From Porites lobata (taxonomy: Eukaryota; Cnidaria; Anthozoa; Scleractinia; Poritidae): a stretch of DNA of 64,000 nucleotides. Both the position numbers and the translations under genes were made by a program. Positions within the stretch are counted from its first letter, which is position 1. Every line of letters begins with the position of its first letter. The stretch spans positions 3,802,501 through 3,866,500 of the forward strand of contig CALNXK010000025.1 in assembly GCA_942486035.1 (NCBI GenBank), read 5' to 3'. The notes beneath the pieces were generated by a model. That model was given only the letters and a program-made list of their open reading frames with translations, was not told the DNA's origin and did no database searches. Shown in pieces: positions 1-13,940 of this stretch.

Positions 1-3000
1 AAGATTTCTTTGTTAATAATTCGACAGTTACAAACTTTATAGGCCGAAGCAAATGTACTTTAGAACTGTAGCGGATTGAAAAGAATCAAAACTGGTTGTA
101 TGCCTTTTTAGTCTTAAAAAATGAGAAAGTTGCCTTAGGAACATTTGCTTGACTAATCGCTGTACAAATCAGTATCTTCATAAGGGACCGTTTACACAAA
201 CTCTTTCTTCAGCCTCTTTTCGTTTGCTTTAGCGCAACCGACTTTTTTTGTCTCTAAGAGGCTGTTTTTATGGAGGGGGCAAGATCCTAACACCGGGAAG
301 ATCAAAGGAGATGGAACAACTTTTTGCTAGGTTTACATGCAGAAACTGATTTTCGGCCCTTGTGATTACCTAGTAGAGGAGGAATTAAAGCTGGCGGGTG
401 ACAATGATAAACCGCATGCCTTTTGGGCCCTTCTGCCTTGTTAATAACTACCTTTCAGCAGCAGCTGGCTTTTCATCAGCTCATGGTAACGCTAAACAAA
501 ACTGTCGGCTATCATTGTCATGTTTACCAACTGAACGACCCGCCGCCATTTCTGGCTGGTTTTGTCCCTAGTACTAGGATCTTCCTAGCCTGTAAAGCAG
601 TTAACATGGATACTAGAATCTTCCTCGTGCTAGGATGTAGCTTCCTATCTCTCAGCTAGGAAAAAGATCTTAGCGCAAGGGACAAGTACAACCCTTGCTT
701 GTAAACTGAATACATATGACACTAGGATCCGCCTTATAGGATCTCACTGGTGATAGAACCTTCCTCCCTCCTTCTAAACAGCCCCTAAAAAGTGTTAGTT
801 TGGCATAACTATTTCTCTAAACCCAGTTTCTCGTGGAAACGTGAGTGGCCAGCCCTCACACAGCGCGCGAAACTCTCGAAAAAAACATCGCACCTGTGGA
901 ACTATCGGTTTCTTTTTATTTTGTTCATGTGAGTCCTCAATACAGACTTAAGAAATAATAAAATTCAGGGCGTGAAACGTTTGAAAACAGAAAACTGTGT
1001 TTCACCACCTTATCAATTTTATTATATAGATTGGTGTAATACGAAGACGCCTTCAGTAGGGGTCCGATGATTTATTACACATTTAGGGTACAATGTATTA
1101 TCGAAGTCCGCTTAAAGTGTACTTCTTCAGTTCACTTTTTGTAACAGTTAAACTATATCTAACCAAGAATTCACTTTCTCAAATGACTTCATGCCTTTGA
1201 CGATTTGGATTTGTTACGACAACCTTTTTTCTCCCTCCATGGAAGGAAATATCGTGAGAGTCCTCACCGTACCATTAACACATATCTGCAAGAAATGCTA
1301 CAATTTAGCATTTCAGCACAAGATTAAAATCTTTACCAGGGTTCTTTCTTTTTTGAGCTCTTCAAATTCCATGACTTTTTTTTCATGTCCTTTTTACGTT
1401 TTCCAAGATCTTGAGCTTAGCTGTTACATTCAAAAACATTTTAAAAACGTTTCCTAAGTTGTTTTAGGGTATTTATGGACCTTAAACAGTTCAACAAACA
1501 CAAACTCTGGTGTTCACCAAAATGTGTGCCGTTTGCGCTGGTTAATTACTCCTCTTTATCTTACATTGTCCTTGCCTTGTCATCTGCAGTAACTTATCTA
1601 CCAAACAAAACTTTAATTTTCCATGACTTTTCAACATTTTTTTCATGACCTGTGCGAACCGTGTTTACTAGTGCCTTGTGAAATAAACAACGAATACCAC
1701 AAAGCTAAACAGCGTTCACCATTGGCCTTTGGCAAACTATATTTCAGTTAAAATTAAGAAATCTTGGAATTGGCACGCTGAATCATCCAGGGTATCATTA
1801 TGACGTTGACAAAAGCTTTTCTATAGATGTTTTGTTTCGCCAAATAAGGAGAACTTAGAAGGCTGTTATACATGCATTGAGGAGGAATTTCTGTCGGAGA
1901 AGCTGGGCAATGGAAATGTACTAGATGTTATATCGATGTTAAGAGTATAAATCCCTTAAAAGTGTTGCCTCAATATTGCGCGTTCATAGTTTTAACAATA
2001 TCAAGAGGAAAAACAACCGTTAACGTATGAACTTTGGAAAGGTAGATTAAAGGTAGAAAAAATTGTTGTTTTCGAACAACGTGAATTTTATTATAATTTT
2101 ATTTCACACTTCCTTACCGCATTCACTTTACCGGGCTAGTTTTCGACTCCAGGATTGAAATAAAATGACAAGAGAGGACACTTCAGTCGTTTATTAATTG
2201 GTTCATAAAAACAGCCCCGTGATAATCTCAGTCCAAGCTCTTCTTCTGGTATCTTGCTTTGGGCCGATGAAAGGAATTAAGTAATTCAGTCTGTTTCGGC
2301 TGAAGTTACTATGTATTTCAAAGAAACTAACGAACTCGTTATATTTACTTCACTTTAGAAAAAACATATGACAAAAAGTCTTTCGGAAGCTTCTTTCATT
2401 CATGTACTCTTTTCGATTAGACTGCAATTACTTCCTTCATTAATGTCACGCGATTGGGAAGCAAGGGCTTTTTGCCGCAAAGATGCGATTTCTAAAAGCC
2501 ATGTGACAGCTATTCATCCGTCTAAGCTTGATTCACTTTACTGTGTGAAATTATATTAATAATTCTCTTATCAAAGTAGCACAGCGTTATTGTGATGTAA
2601 TCTCATAACAATGGATTCTATTAATTGGGTTTTCATTGGTTTGAAAGTCCTTGTAAAGAATCAACCCCACAGGTGAGGCTAATAACACACTCATCGGCGT
2701 GACAAGCGATACGTGATCAGAAAATAATGCGATGATCGATGCCGGGCGGGGGGCAGATATCGTAACCTCAATTATTTCCGACCAGCTTACAAGGCGTTTA
2801 TAGTGAAAATTGGTCAAGTCAACACTGGGTCTATTAGCCATAATACCTCTTTTTTCATGAGGGCAATTTATCATGCTTTTGTTTCTCACCAGGGTATATC
2901 AAAGGAATGAAAACAAAAATTGGTTTGGTTCTTTAGACTACTCGAAGTGAAGTAGCAATTTACCCACTTTTAAACTATTTGTTTGTTTCCAAGGTCCTTC

Positions 3001-4519
3001 AGATTTTGCCGTGACGTCAAATTGGATGCGTGACTTGGGTTAATAAGGGAATTAAGCTAATCTCCCGGCAGAAATATAAAGTCTTTTGCTGACACAATGA
3101 AATGCGCTAACAGTTATTTACATTTGCAGGATGTGGGCACACATCGGATTTATCGGCAAAGGGCCTAAAAGAAATCCATTGTTCAGTTAAAACGATTTAT
3201 GTTTCCGCAGAAAGCAATTCACTTTCCTAAAACTCTTAACAAAAACTTTTACGATAACAATCAATTACAATCTCGCGCGCGACCAAGCAAGAGACGTTAA
3301 AAATTCACTTAAGGGTTCAAGAAAAAGACAATTTTCATTTCGATTTTTGTTTGATTTCAGTGTTTGTCTTTCCTCCCTTCTTGTGACTAAAATCGTGCAG
3401 TTTTGTTGAACTAGGAATTAACATAACCCGCTGCTCCTTCAGGCGTTCAGCGGCACCAAATTAAATCTTCGTGTTGGCATTCAAAGGCCTCCACAATTTC
3501 GCGCAATTTAAAATCCAACAATTCCCGCGATTAAACCTTGAAGCGTCTGGAACAATAGCAGAACACTTTCGTTCTTTCCGCACATCATTTCGGCCGACTG
3601 ATTGTGCAGTAAATCACCGAAATAAAGGAAAAGACAAGTCCGCGACACTCTATTCATGATGGGCATGCCGCCTTCATTTTTCACGACATTTCCTGACAGC
3701 ACGCTTATTATGTTATCACTAGGCCCCTCCCTGTCAGTGCAGCTTAAATGATCACTGAGCCACGCAATATACAGCAGTCTATCAGTTTACTGACACCTTG
3801 GTGAAAGCGACGAGAGAAACCAAGTCCATAGATTCAAGTCATCAACATCTCAAGTCTACCAAAAGGTAACTCAGTATATCTTAAGCTCAGTATAAGAGTC
3901 TATCGGCTGAACTTATGAATTCAACAATCGGTTAAAGTGTTTACACTGTTTAGCTTACAAGTACTTTTTAGAACTGCCTTCATCTGCTTTGAGTGCCCAC
4001 TTAGTGACAAAGGAGTGTATCGGTATATAGAAATGTTAGTCAGTTTATTGAACTATCGATCGTCAATCGTTCCTGTGAGAAAGTATTTCCATGTTCCTTA
4101 TTCTTGTTAGCACAAACGACCCGAGGTCCTCTTTTCCAACAGCTTTCGACAGAGTTCCTAAACATTTGACAGTGACTTAAAGGTCAGAGCTATTGCCTAG
4201 TTTTCTTGTGGACACGCGTGGTTCTTTACATCTGAGCTCGTGAAACACAAAACATTTTTGGGCAGCCGAGACAATAAAGTGCAATGTCGGAGCCTGAAGC
4301 TTATTATTAGGTGACAAAAAAAACGCGTCATATCCTACAAAATTTTAGCCCATTGCTCTGGAGCAAATGCAATATATTTACGTTAAGAGGATTACTCAAC
4401 TCTAAGCTAAAACACATTCTTGAAACAACATTCTTTTTTAATAATAAATTAATTAAGCCATTGAGCGTGACCAATTCATGACTAACATTCGAGGTTTGCC
4501 CCTTAGGAATCGCAGAGAC
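1..4519. other. Region upstream of gene A
   Basis: There is no convincing gene; the ORFs are short and unconserved in appearance. It contains an inverted-repeat element at 257-786. Nothing resembling the promoter element of genes B and C was found near 4520. Confidence 0.6.
257..786. mobile_element. Foldback/TIR element, about 530 bp
   Basis: The left end AGAGGCTGTTTTTATGGAGG and the reverse complement of the right end (AGGGGCTGTTTAGAAGGAGG) form imperfect terminal inverted repeats that extend for about 37 bp. The interior has several related CTAGGATCTTCCT-like units around 570-740, some inverted. No coding capacity is visible, so it would be nonautonomous. The exact ends and target duplication are not resolved. 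Confidence 0.55.
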
Positions 4520-7500
4520 ATGGATCGCCATCCTTTTTCGATTGAAAACATCCTGAAAGATACACGAGGTGCAAGTCGCATCCTGAAAATAGCACCGACT
4601 TCAGAAGCGCTCGCATTGGCTGAGAGAATGGCAGGTAATGACTATGTTCCCTAGTATTCAGTTCAAATGAAAAGCCACTTAAATTTGCATTAAAAAGGGA
4701 CATCCAACGAACGAATCTTTTCAGAACTACAGTCTAAAATGGATTTTTCTATACTTTAGAAGTCTGTTTGGAGAGCTGCCTTATACCATCTATCTGTTCG
4801 AAAGTTTTAGCCATCCCGAAGGGTCTTCAGGAAAATGCGAGGACACAGAGTATCCCTTCTATCATAAGAAAATTTTAGGGGACGATTTTTCTTTATGCAG
4901 AAATTTTCAGGTGACTTTTTTTACCAATAATCGCCAAATCTTGTGAATGAAATGTGAAAAATCCACTTTCCAACAGTAAAACCCCGAATAGCTTACATGA
5001 ATGGAACAAATTTAAAGTTTCCCAAAATATTTCACCCTTTTTTGTGTTATAGAAATTTCTAGGCAATATTGCTCCTTTAAAAAGTCATTGGATGCCTCTG
5101 ATTAAGCTTAACTCAGTACTAGTCACTTTACATTACTAAATAGCAACTAAACAGCAACTAAGAAAAATTTTGCTCACTTACTTCCATTTGAACGGTTACA
5201 CTTTGACGACGCCATCCACAGAGTGAAAGCTACATACCAATTGAAACGTCAGCAATTGACTCGATTGTTAGTTTTGTTGCAAGGCTGGGAGGAACACTTA
5301 ACGGGGGCCGTTCAAGAATTAAAAAAATTCTAAATTCAGAAAGTTACATAACTTTGTAAATATAAGAGCTTTTTCTGCGCGAAAGATTTTGGCTAGCGTC
5401 TTTGCGAGTTTCAGTCGTCGCAGTCCGAAGAGATTTAGCGAGTAGATCTTTGAAGTTCTTCAGTTATACTATCCGTGTATAAGAAGTAATTGAAACAAAA
5501 AAACACTTTTAAATGACCACAAGAATTTCAGATAAATACTTTAGAATAAGAAAAGAAAAATCAGAATTAGTATGTTCATTGTCCTGAGTAACAATGATCT
5601 TCTGCTGCAAAGGAATCTTTTTTTGGTTACAAAACGTGACGAGCCAACTAAACAAGGAGATTCCGCATTGAAGGGTCTTATCATTATTCTCTGTATTATC
5701 TATCAAGTTACTTGGTAAATTACCAGCTTATAAGAGAGGATGGAATATGTCCGATATGGAGTATGTGCAGCGCGGTAAACACCTGGAATGGGAACTCTTT
5801 TCCATTTTAAAAATGCTGCCACTTCCGCAAGCTGCTCTGTCGTAGGAAATTCCTTTGTTTTGAATGCCATCCAGTCAAGCGGCGCAGAAGCAATGCACGG
5901 TCTCTCCTGATTAAAAAAGGAACAAACTGTGTATCTATGACAAAGAATATTTCCTGAGTTGATAAACATAAGGGCGGAAGCGCTTATTATGTGAGCGGGT
6001 ATCTTGCGGTAGGTGTTAATCTTCTAAAGTCTTACCGCAAGAATAGAAGACCACAAACTTCCCTGAGAATGATTTCTAGCGGTTGACGAAGCATAGTTAT
6101 TGTCACTTTTAGTTGACTTAAACGCCTTTCGCTGCATGTGCGAAACAGTTTGCGTCATCCGCCTTAAGAAAGTTTGAACTCATGTGACTTAGGACGAATA
6201 ATGTAACTTTGAAATACGTCAACTTTGTAACTAGGTAAGGACACGTTGAATAATAACAGAAACTAAACTGTCTTGAGCGGATCGGTATCTAACTTCAGTT
6301 CTTCATAGACTTCATCGTAACGTCAGTAAGGAAAACTACTTTTAGTTAACGTTTCAGGACTGACGTTTGGCAAGACTTCAGGCTGAAAACAGTGAATAAG
6401 ACTAATGATTTATCATTTTTTCAATGATTTCTATTAACAATACTCTGGCTATAAAAAGCATGACATTTGTAATGCATCAATTCACCCGAAGGAGTAACAT
6501 TTTTTATGGAATTTGATGGTGAAAGTTATGGTCCTTGGTCTAATTAAGTTCCACAGTAGGGTGTTGCCTAAGTCGTCGTCTCGAAGGGGACCAAATATTC
6601 TTACGTGTATTTCTTTAGCGCTGATCCCTAAAAAGTCCCATTAATCGTCATCAGGATTGTTCTTTTGTTGTGCATAATTGTAACTGTCAGTTTTGACAAA
6701 CATGTAATGCCCTGTTTGCGTTTATCTAGTGCACGTTGATTCAGTAAGAGAAACCTTAATCAGATTTATTGGCATGATATGTCAGTCCAGAGGAGCCAAT
6801 TAATTACACTCCTGGACAAGCCCAGGTGCTACAGTTTACACAGCGACTAGAAGTTGATAAAGTTTCCCAAATTAGTTGTTTAAGTTGATTCCCTCTCTAT
6901 TTTTATCCCATGCACCGTCTGACAGCCAAGCAGGGCGTTTACAAAAGAAACAAAGGATAGTGCTTTAATTGAGGTATCGTCTCGTCTCTGAAGGGATACA
7001 CTCTTAACGCTAAGGGTCTATCCTTTGTCAACTGCACACGCATCACCTATAGTACTTATCCAGGTTGTCTGTGACACTACGTCATAACATGGAATAAGAG
7101 TGTATAACTCAATTGAAAAAAAAGAAAAAAAGAACATTCCACTTTATGTCTATTTTTCTCCTTCTTTTCTTGCGTCAAAGATGAAGTTTTCGTCTTCAGG
7201 GACACCTCTTTTGAAGGCTTCTTTTAAATATTCTATAATCAAGAATTAATTATTTATTGTCTGGTAGTGGCCTATAAAGACGAACCGGAAATTGTAGCCA
7301 AACTTTAATAAAAAGTAGGGAGTCATGAGTCGTAGCTGTCACATCAGAAACTTTTCCGACCTCGAGCAGGAGCCAATTTACAAAATTGAATAAACAATGG
7401 AGAAAGGTTCATTTCTTAAGAACAATGTACAAAGCACTCCTGTGATTAATCTGGTTCACTTGTACACAGATAACAAAAAGTTAACACATGTAGGGCCACT

Positions 7501-10500
7501 TGCTATTCTTAAAAGAAAGTTCTGTAACGCTTGAATGAAATTTTACCGCCATTCTGTGTATCTGTGGTAATCGTTGGCCTATATACGATTTTTCTGGTGT
7601 CAGTCAAACTTAACTTAGTTGAAAGTAGCACTGACTTTTCAGGTTACAAGCTAGAGATATGGCTTCCTTCACTGACTAGTGACACAAATAAAGGGAAGTA
7701 ACAAATCAGCTTCTTGTACTCAGTATCAGTATGCAACGGTCATGAGCATTTAAAATGTGTGAATATCTTGGTGTCAGTTTCAAGAGAAACGTATGAATAA
7801 AAGAAAAGATGATTTATATTTTGACGATCGAAAATAAAGGGAAAATAAAACTTTTATTACAGATATCATACTCAAAGTCAGTTGCATGGAGGGAAGAAAG
7901 ATTCGTCGAACAAGGACTACATTTAACCAGTTCCAGCTCGAAACCCTTGAAAGAACTTTTGCAAGGACCCACTATCCTGATTTAATGCTACGAGAGCAGC
8001 TAGCAGCCTATACAAGTCTGCCAGAATCACGAATCCAGGTTAGTTTTTCGCCAGAACTAATAAACAAAACTGAAGGCACCTTCCTTTCAGTGTCAGAACT
8101 GACCAGCCAACCCATTCTCGTCGTAATAAGAATTTCACTTTTAATCAAAATTGTCCGGGCAGATCAGTCAACTCCTAAATAACATGCACGAAGGAAATGG
8201 TTTTCCACTAAAAACGCTTGGAAAAGTCTATTTTATTTTCAAAATGAAAGGTTCGGCCATCGTAGCCGGCCAGTTCTGATTATGGAAAGCGCCCTTAGAT
8301 TAGTAGTTAAAAGTTACATCGGCCGAAAAAAGATTTGAAACCTCATAATTTAAAAAGTACTACTGACAGTAAAAAGTTGATATGATTTAAAGGTGGAATG
8401 CAAATGACTACAACTTCCTTTCACCGACAAAGTTTTCAGTGCAACTCGGGTTGCCCTCAAAATAACTTAAGTTCAACATTAATCATAATTTGCGCAGTGT
8501 TGCGGCGGTGAGGCGCGGCTTTTTACGAAAAGTAATAAGTGTTAGCCCTTTAAACCCTAACATCAAAATTCAAATTCTCATTAGTTATCACTATACGTTT
8601 TCAATAGAAGAAGCGGGGAGAATTTGTTGAAGTATCAATTAGATTCATCTAGTGTGATCATGTCCTTGATTCTCATGATCACTCTGTTTTATAAAGCGGT
8701 GATAATACCAGGAGAAATTTGATGCTGATCACTCTTAGGGCTTAAAGGGTTAAAGAAATAATGTAAGGTTTCTCGTTCTCAGACTGCAAAATAAAAGAAT
8801 TACTAGTTTACATTTCACTGAACATCTTATGTTAGTTATGGTTAGATACTGTTTACTATTTGCAAACTTTAAAGGGGGGTTCTATCTTAAGAGTTTTAAC
8901 CTAAAAATAACTTCAACATGCTTAATAGAAGAACCTAAGCGAAAACAAAGGGATTTAGCGGATTAAGCGCAATTTACAAACGAGATTAGAATATAAAGTT
9001 ATAACTCTTTAAAGGATCTGTGAAAACGGCAGCTAAAGAGGGGTAACAAACGTCAAATAAGTCCAGGTGAAATTACATTTGCCAGTCAATTGAGTACGAG
9101 TTGAGTTTCCATTGGATTCAGCTTTTGCCAAGTTCTTGATACATAGATACCATGAAAGTAAATAAAATTTCTTTTGTAGTATTTAAGTTAAACATCTGAA
9201 AACCGTTTTTAAAAGGATTTAGACCAGGGGCTATATTTAGAGTCTTCGTGGGAGACTTTTTCAGACGTTTTGGTAAACAGCGTTGAAGTGGCAAGTGACT
9301 AAGGACTTTAAGATGCCACGAGGGCGACGACAACGAAATCGTTACAAAAGTGGTTGAGCAGGCAAAACAACAACTCTGCACGTGCATCGCACTTTTTTTG
9401 TAAATTTCTTTGCAGTCACTGTCCGACTACGACGGGAAAATGCCAAATTTCACGTTTTATGGAGGACGTAAACAAGCGACGGCTAAATTTTGTTTCTCTT
9501 TCTGAACTTGAATATAGTTCTTAGGAATTCGGCTCAAAAAGAGTTCGCTTGCATTTGACAAAGTAAATGAGTTGGAGCAATTGCGACAGCGACGTTTTCG
9601 TGGCCGTCACCGTCGTGGTATCTTAAACTCCCTACTGAGAGTTCAGACGGCGCCGATTAAGGCAGATTACGAACCACAGACTTAACACAACGCTTGACCA
9701 ACAAAAAACTGAAAATAACTTATTGAACAAAGTAAGGGTGCAAAAAGCCTGGAATATTAATACAGTATTTTAAATACACAGAGATATAACTAGCAGAAGC
9801 AACATTGAGAAAAAGGAAAGCTTGATTAGTAAAAAGTTTCTCTTTCTGATTGGTTTAATTCTTAGCGATCGAAAAGTTTTGGCGGGATTAAAGTCTAGCT
9901 TTTCTAAAGTTGTTTTGTCTCGATATTTTTTACCAACTCTTGCTTTAATTGTTAAATAGTTTTTCGGTTCGAAGGTGGTTTTTACTCTTTCCTGACGTAA
10001 ATGTTCAATAGTGCAAATGAGTGAAAGTGTGTGTAATAGACCTATTCGGCTAACTTAATGTTGTAGCCAATTCAGATCTCCCGGGGTTAAGATTCTTTGT
10101 GTATTGTGTAGTATTTGTATTATAATGTGGCATTCACATTGAGTTAGCCGAATAGGTCTATTAACTGGATTCTACGTTGAAATTAGCCTTAAAAAAACAA
10201 AGGGCAGTCGGCGTTTTCATCTATAGCCATTTATTGACAGAAATTGTACGTTTGACTTTTCAGGTTTGGTTCAAAAATCGTCGTGCTAAGTATCGCAAAG
10301 TGAAAGGATCTAAGGAAACCGAAGACAGGGAGACAGAGGAGAGACAAGAAACAGGAAAGAACGACAGTAACAATGGCAGGGACACAGCTGAACCAGAAGA
10401 TCAGTCTTCTCTCCCGCCCAGCAAACGACAGAAGTGCGAAAGTGATCGGACTCAAGAAGGTTGCCCCACAATTCCTGCGCGCCCAACACCAGTTAGTTCT

Positions 10501-10659
10501 GGATACGTTGCACACACATTCCCAATTGACCCTCGATTATCCTCAGGTTATGGAAGCCCATATATGACTAACTGGTCTGTGCTATATGACAGTCTTAACT
10601 ATCGTCCTACTCCAATGACCATACAGCAGCTGTACACTGGCGTAGGGATCATTCACTGA
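4520..10659 (+). CDS. Dmbx: Gene A: Dmbx-type K50 paired-like homeobox transcription factor, 3 coding exons
   Basis: Predicted nuclear DNA-binding transcription factor of 228 aa. Coding exons are 4520-4634, 7863-8038 and 10264-10659 (stop TGA 10657-10659); all introns are GT-AG, phase 1 then phase 0, and the three exons sum to a clean frame. Residues 6-12 read FSIENIL, an eh1 motif that in other homeodomain proteins recruits Groucho/TLE corepressors. The LALAERMA end of exon 1 joins DIIL in exon 2, the Dmbx hallmark. The homeodomain is residues 52-111 with W48, F49, K50, N51 and A54; Lys50 predicts binding to TAATCC-type sites. The tail begins with a charged K/E/D-rich stretch and a basic PPSKRQK (possible nuclear signal), and has no OAR motif. 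An in-frame ATG at 4478 would add 14 residues; 4520 is preferred because it aligns with paralog starts. I see no poly(A) signal close downstream. The family call is secure; the transcript ends are not known. Confidence 0.9.
8542..8753. mobile_element. MITE with TTARCCCTTTAA-type ends, in gene A intron 2
   Basis: It starts TTAGCCCTTTAAACCCTAA and ends TTAGGGCTTAAAGGGTTAA, which are inverted repeats of each other with few mismatches. The interior GAGAATTTGTTGAAGTATCA resembles a second element at 40888-41092. It is 212 bp with no ORF. Confidence 0.6.
10034..10163. mobile_element. Short foldback element (130 bp) just before gene A exon 3
   Basis: This has perfect 22-bp inverted repeats at 10034-10055 (starting TAATAGACCTATTCGG) and 10142-10163. 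It ends 100 bp before the exon 3 acceptor, inside intron 2. It is noncoding; target duplication is unclear. Confidence 0.75.
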
Positions 10660-12845
10660 TTTTGCCGGCCCGGAGGTTCAGGGCAAATTAATCGTCTGAA
10701 TACGTGGATAAATGTGCGGCAATGCTTACGGTTAAAAACTGAAGGCATTCAAGAAAAGAAGAATAGAGACATGTTGGATAAAAAACTATGATATTATAAA
10801 ACTGCTCAGTGCGGAAAACGTACTCGTTGTAAAATTGTCCCGTTCCTGAATCCTACCCCTGAGATATTAACAAAACGGCGGGAATGTAACAAAACTCTAT
10901 ACTATCTCTGCAGTGGATGGACATTTTTTCAGAAGCCCTTATATTTTAGTTTAGAATCATGCCTTGTTTCAAAGGTTGTTCAGGTACTGTCTTTAGATAT
11001 TCCATGATATCTAAAGTCGTTACACCATTTTTCCAGCAAGAAATGATAAGATGTAAGGGACAAGCTAACTATATTAAAGCTCTAAAAGACTAAATACTTT
11101 ATAAGATTCTCGCCAATTTGTCACCAAAAGAAGCAAGAAAGGGATCATGATTGACTTATAAAGTAGGGCTTTTTGGGGATATTCGCTCTCTTACCCAGTC
11201 TGTTGCTGCTTACAGTCAGATCCATTTTACCCCTATGGAGTAGAAAACTGACCTTCATAACAGAGACTAATAATCGGAGTTTAAAATTTATTGGACTTAA
11301 GATACGGCGTGGCGGTTTAAGTGGATAGGCACATTTATTTATTTTGACGTTAAATTGCTCATAGTCATACTTCAAACATTCTTACATATGGTACACAAAC
11401 CATTCTGCCTGCAAATAGCACATAAATCAAACATACGCTTCTCTTGCATAAGCAGATCCATGTAAGCTATTCATTTCAAGCGCTAGACCATGTAACTTTT
11501 GGGGGTACAGAAATAATTCTAAAAATACCCCTACATTAATTGACCGTTCAACCGGCAGTTATATATGGTTACACTTACAAGATTGATTTTACGGATATTA
11601 TAAAGACAGATTACTTTCAAAGAACTAGAAAAACAACAACAAAAACAAGACAAAAAGCGGTAAAACTCATAATGTTTTTCAGGATACAGTAAAAGTCCGG
11701 AAGTAAGGACATAGTTTAAAGAATCGGTTAGGTTAAATGGGCCCGTTAGACCCCCTCTATACCTGAAACAGGTTTTTATTTTTAGAAGTTTATACGTTAC
11801 ATTACAGATTTCTAAATTCATGTGTTCAGTGTTCCAATATTCCTTATCAGCTTATGTCACCCATTTTTACAAAAATATTTATTTGGCATGCAGATTTTAT
11901 ATAAGGAATCAGGGGTGAATACTTCCATAAAATTCTATTAGCTACAAGGTATTTTTTCCTTCAGAAAAGAAAAACCTATTTAAGAACCTAAATAGCCTAC
12001 ATTTATGCTGATTACCATTTATGTAAGAACTATTGTCAAGGTTAACTTGGGAAAATCGATGTTCTTACATGCGGTTTTTTGTAGCAAAAATACTCACTTA
12101 GTAGAGAAGTATTTATAAATATTAAGCGGTTGTAAAAAATTCTTATAAGCCATTAATAGCTTTATTATAGCAACATAGAAGAGAGAAGGATTGTTAATAT
12201 TTTATACCTATTTATACACATGATTGTAATATATCAAGCTCTACGAGTTTCGTACTTTTTCATGGGCAATTTGTACGTAAAGTATCATTAATAAAGGAAT
12301 TAAAGTTTGATTGTCTATCTTAAGACTTAAGTTTTATCGCTTGTGTTGTTGCATTCACACAATAAATCAGACAATTCTATTTCCACATCTATGGGTATGA
12401 ATTTCACTCTGGCCTAATAAACAACAACAAAAAAAACAGCTACCTAAGCAATATGCTATTGAAAAACACTTAAAAAAAACGAGATACTCGAGTGATAAAA
12501 ACGATTACAAGAAAGCAAATCTAGGCAAGTAGTCAGTCTCAGGCAATACCCTTCTTCGACTAAGACAATGTAGTGATGTAGTCATTACACTTTCTACAAA
12601 GAAATCAGATCTCTTATTTTCTGAAAAGTTCATTTAACCAATTTTTTATAATTTCGCGTTATTCTCGCTGACTACAAGCTCTATCAACTATAAACATGGT
12701 TGTTTTTAATTTATATCTTTTTATCCACTACTGCCTTGTCCACCTTTATTTATTTTCGTCTTTTTCCCCTTTCCTGTTGTGTTTTCGATCGGATTTAATT
12801 CAGCTATTATGTGTGCAACTGTTTCAAAAAATTACTAGGTTAAAA

Positions 12846-12940
12846 CAGACTGTTCACAGTCCCATGCAAGATGGCAGCCTGTAACACAAAGCTCTCGATG
12901 TCGATGATCTTACGGAAAAATAGAGGACTATGAACAGTCT
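12846..12940. mobile_element. 95-bp MITE with 9-bp target duplication
   Basis: The inverted repeats AGACTGTTCACAGTCC (12847-12862) and GGACTATGAACAGTCT (12925-12940) differ at one position. The element is flanked by AGGTTAAAA at 12837-12845 and 12941-12949, a perfect 9-bp direct repeat. Nine-base duplications are typical of Mutator-like transposons. It is nonautonomous. Confidence 0.75.
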
Positions 12941-13647
12941 AGGTTAAAAAAAATTGACCTTACATGATACATATACAGTAAAACATATACGAAAAGTTTT
13001 AATTTTCTTTTTTGATTTTTCCATTGCTTAAATCCCCATACATTTTGCGACCCCACCCGGATGGTAGAGCAGAACCCTAATACGCACATGCTACACAGTT
13101 TTCACCCCAACACCTCCTCATGATCAGTATTCAATAAATACCACGAGGCTCCGCTCCAACACATAGAAAAGAAAGTTGAATTTTTAAAGGCCATAATTAG
13201 GATTCTTAACTCAACACAACATCACAAGTAGTCTCCTTTACATAATCACAAATCCGAGCACTCTTCGTGAATCTGGCAGCGAAAACGTTATCCATAAAGT
13301 AATTTCGTGTTCTTTTTTGGGAGGCTTTATCATTGTTTATCCATAAACTCCAACTTTCAACTGTAGCCAAATTCGTTAGGAATTGAATTATTAAGAACGT
13401 ATCCAAGTTCGGAAAGAGAAAGAGTTGGATTCCTGGTGCTAATACTCTTCCACTGAGCGTCGCATCAGGCATTTTCACTTCGTAGTTCAGTTGTGCAGTG
13501 ACAGCAAATAAATGAAACAAAAATTGTGTTGTTTGCATAGGTAATCACACGACTTCCTGGTCAATTCATGAGTGAGCCAGTTGAAAAACACACTAGTGCA
13601 AATAAATTCCAAATCGAACGCGCAAAGTTGTATGATTACCCTCAAAT

Positions 13648-13940
13648 ATACCGTAAACTTCCGATTATAAGTTCCCCCCCTCCCCACATTTACAGGCTAC
13701 CTTTTAACAAAAAAACACATCCGATTATGAGCTCCCCTCCTGAATATAAGCCCTCCTCTGGCATGTACTGAAATAAATTAATTTTTCACGACGTTTTGAA
13801 GCTTAAAAAAGCGATGAGACTTTATTTTGATCAGCACTGTTTTGAGACACTGTTTTTAATCCGGCTATTTTTAAGCCGCCCTCCTTAAACCCCTTACGAA
13901 GTTGTATAAGCCAGGGCTTACAGTCGGAAGTTTACGGTAT
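13648..13940. mobile_element. 293-bp MITE with ATACCGTAAACTTCCGA ends
   Basis: The left end ATACCGTAAACTTCCGA is exactly inverted at 13924-13940, and similarity extends inward to about 24 bp. The interior has C-rich repeats of the CGATTATAAGYTCCCC type. TA at both ends suggests TA target duplication. No coding capacity. Confidence 0.7.

Noticed and set aside
13206..13538. 110-aa minus-strand frame
   Set aside because: No domain and no homolog recognised; chance frame in intergenic DNA.
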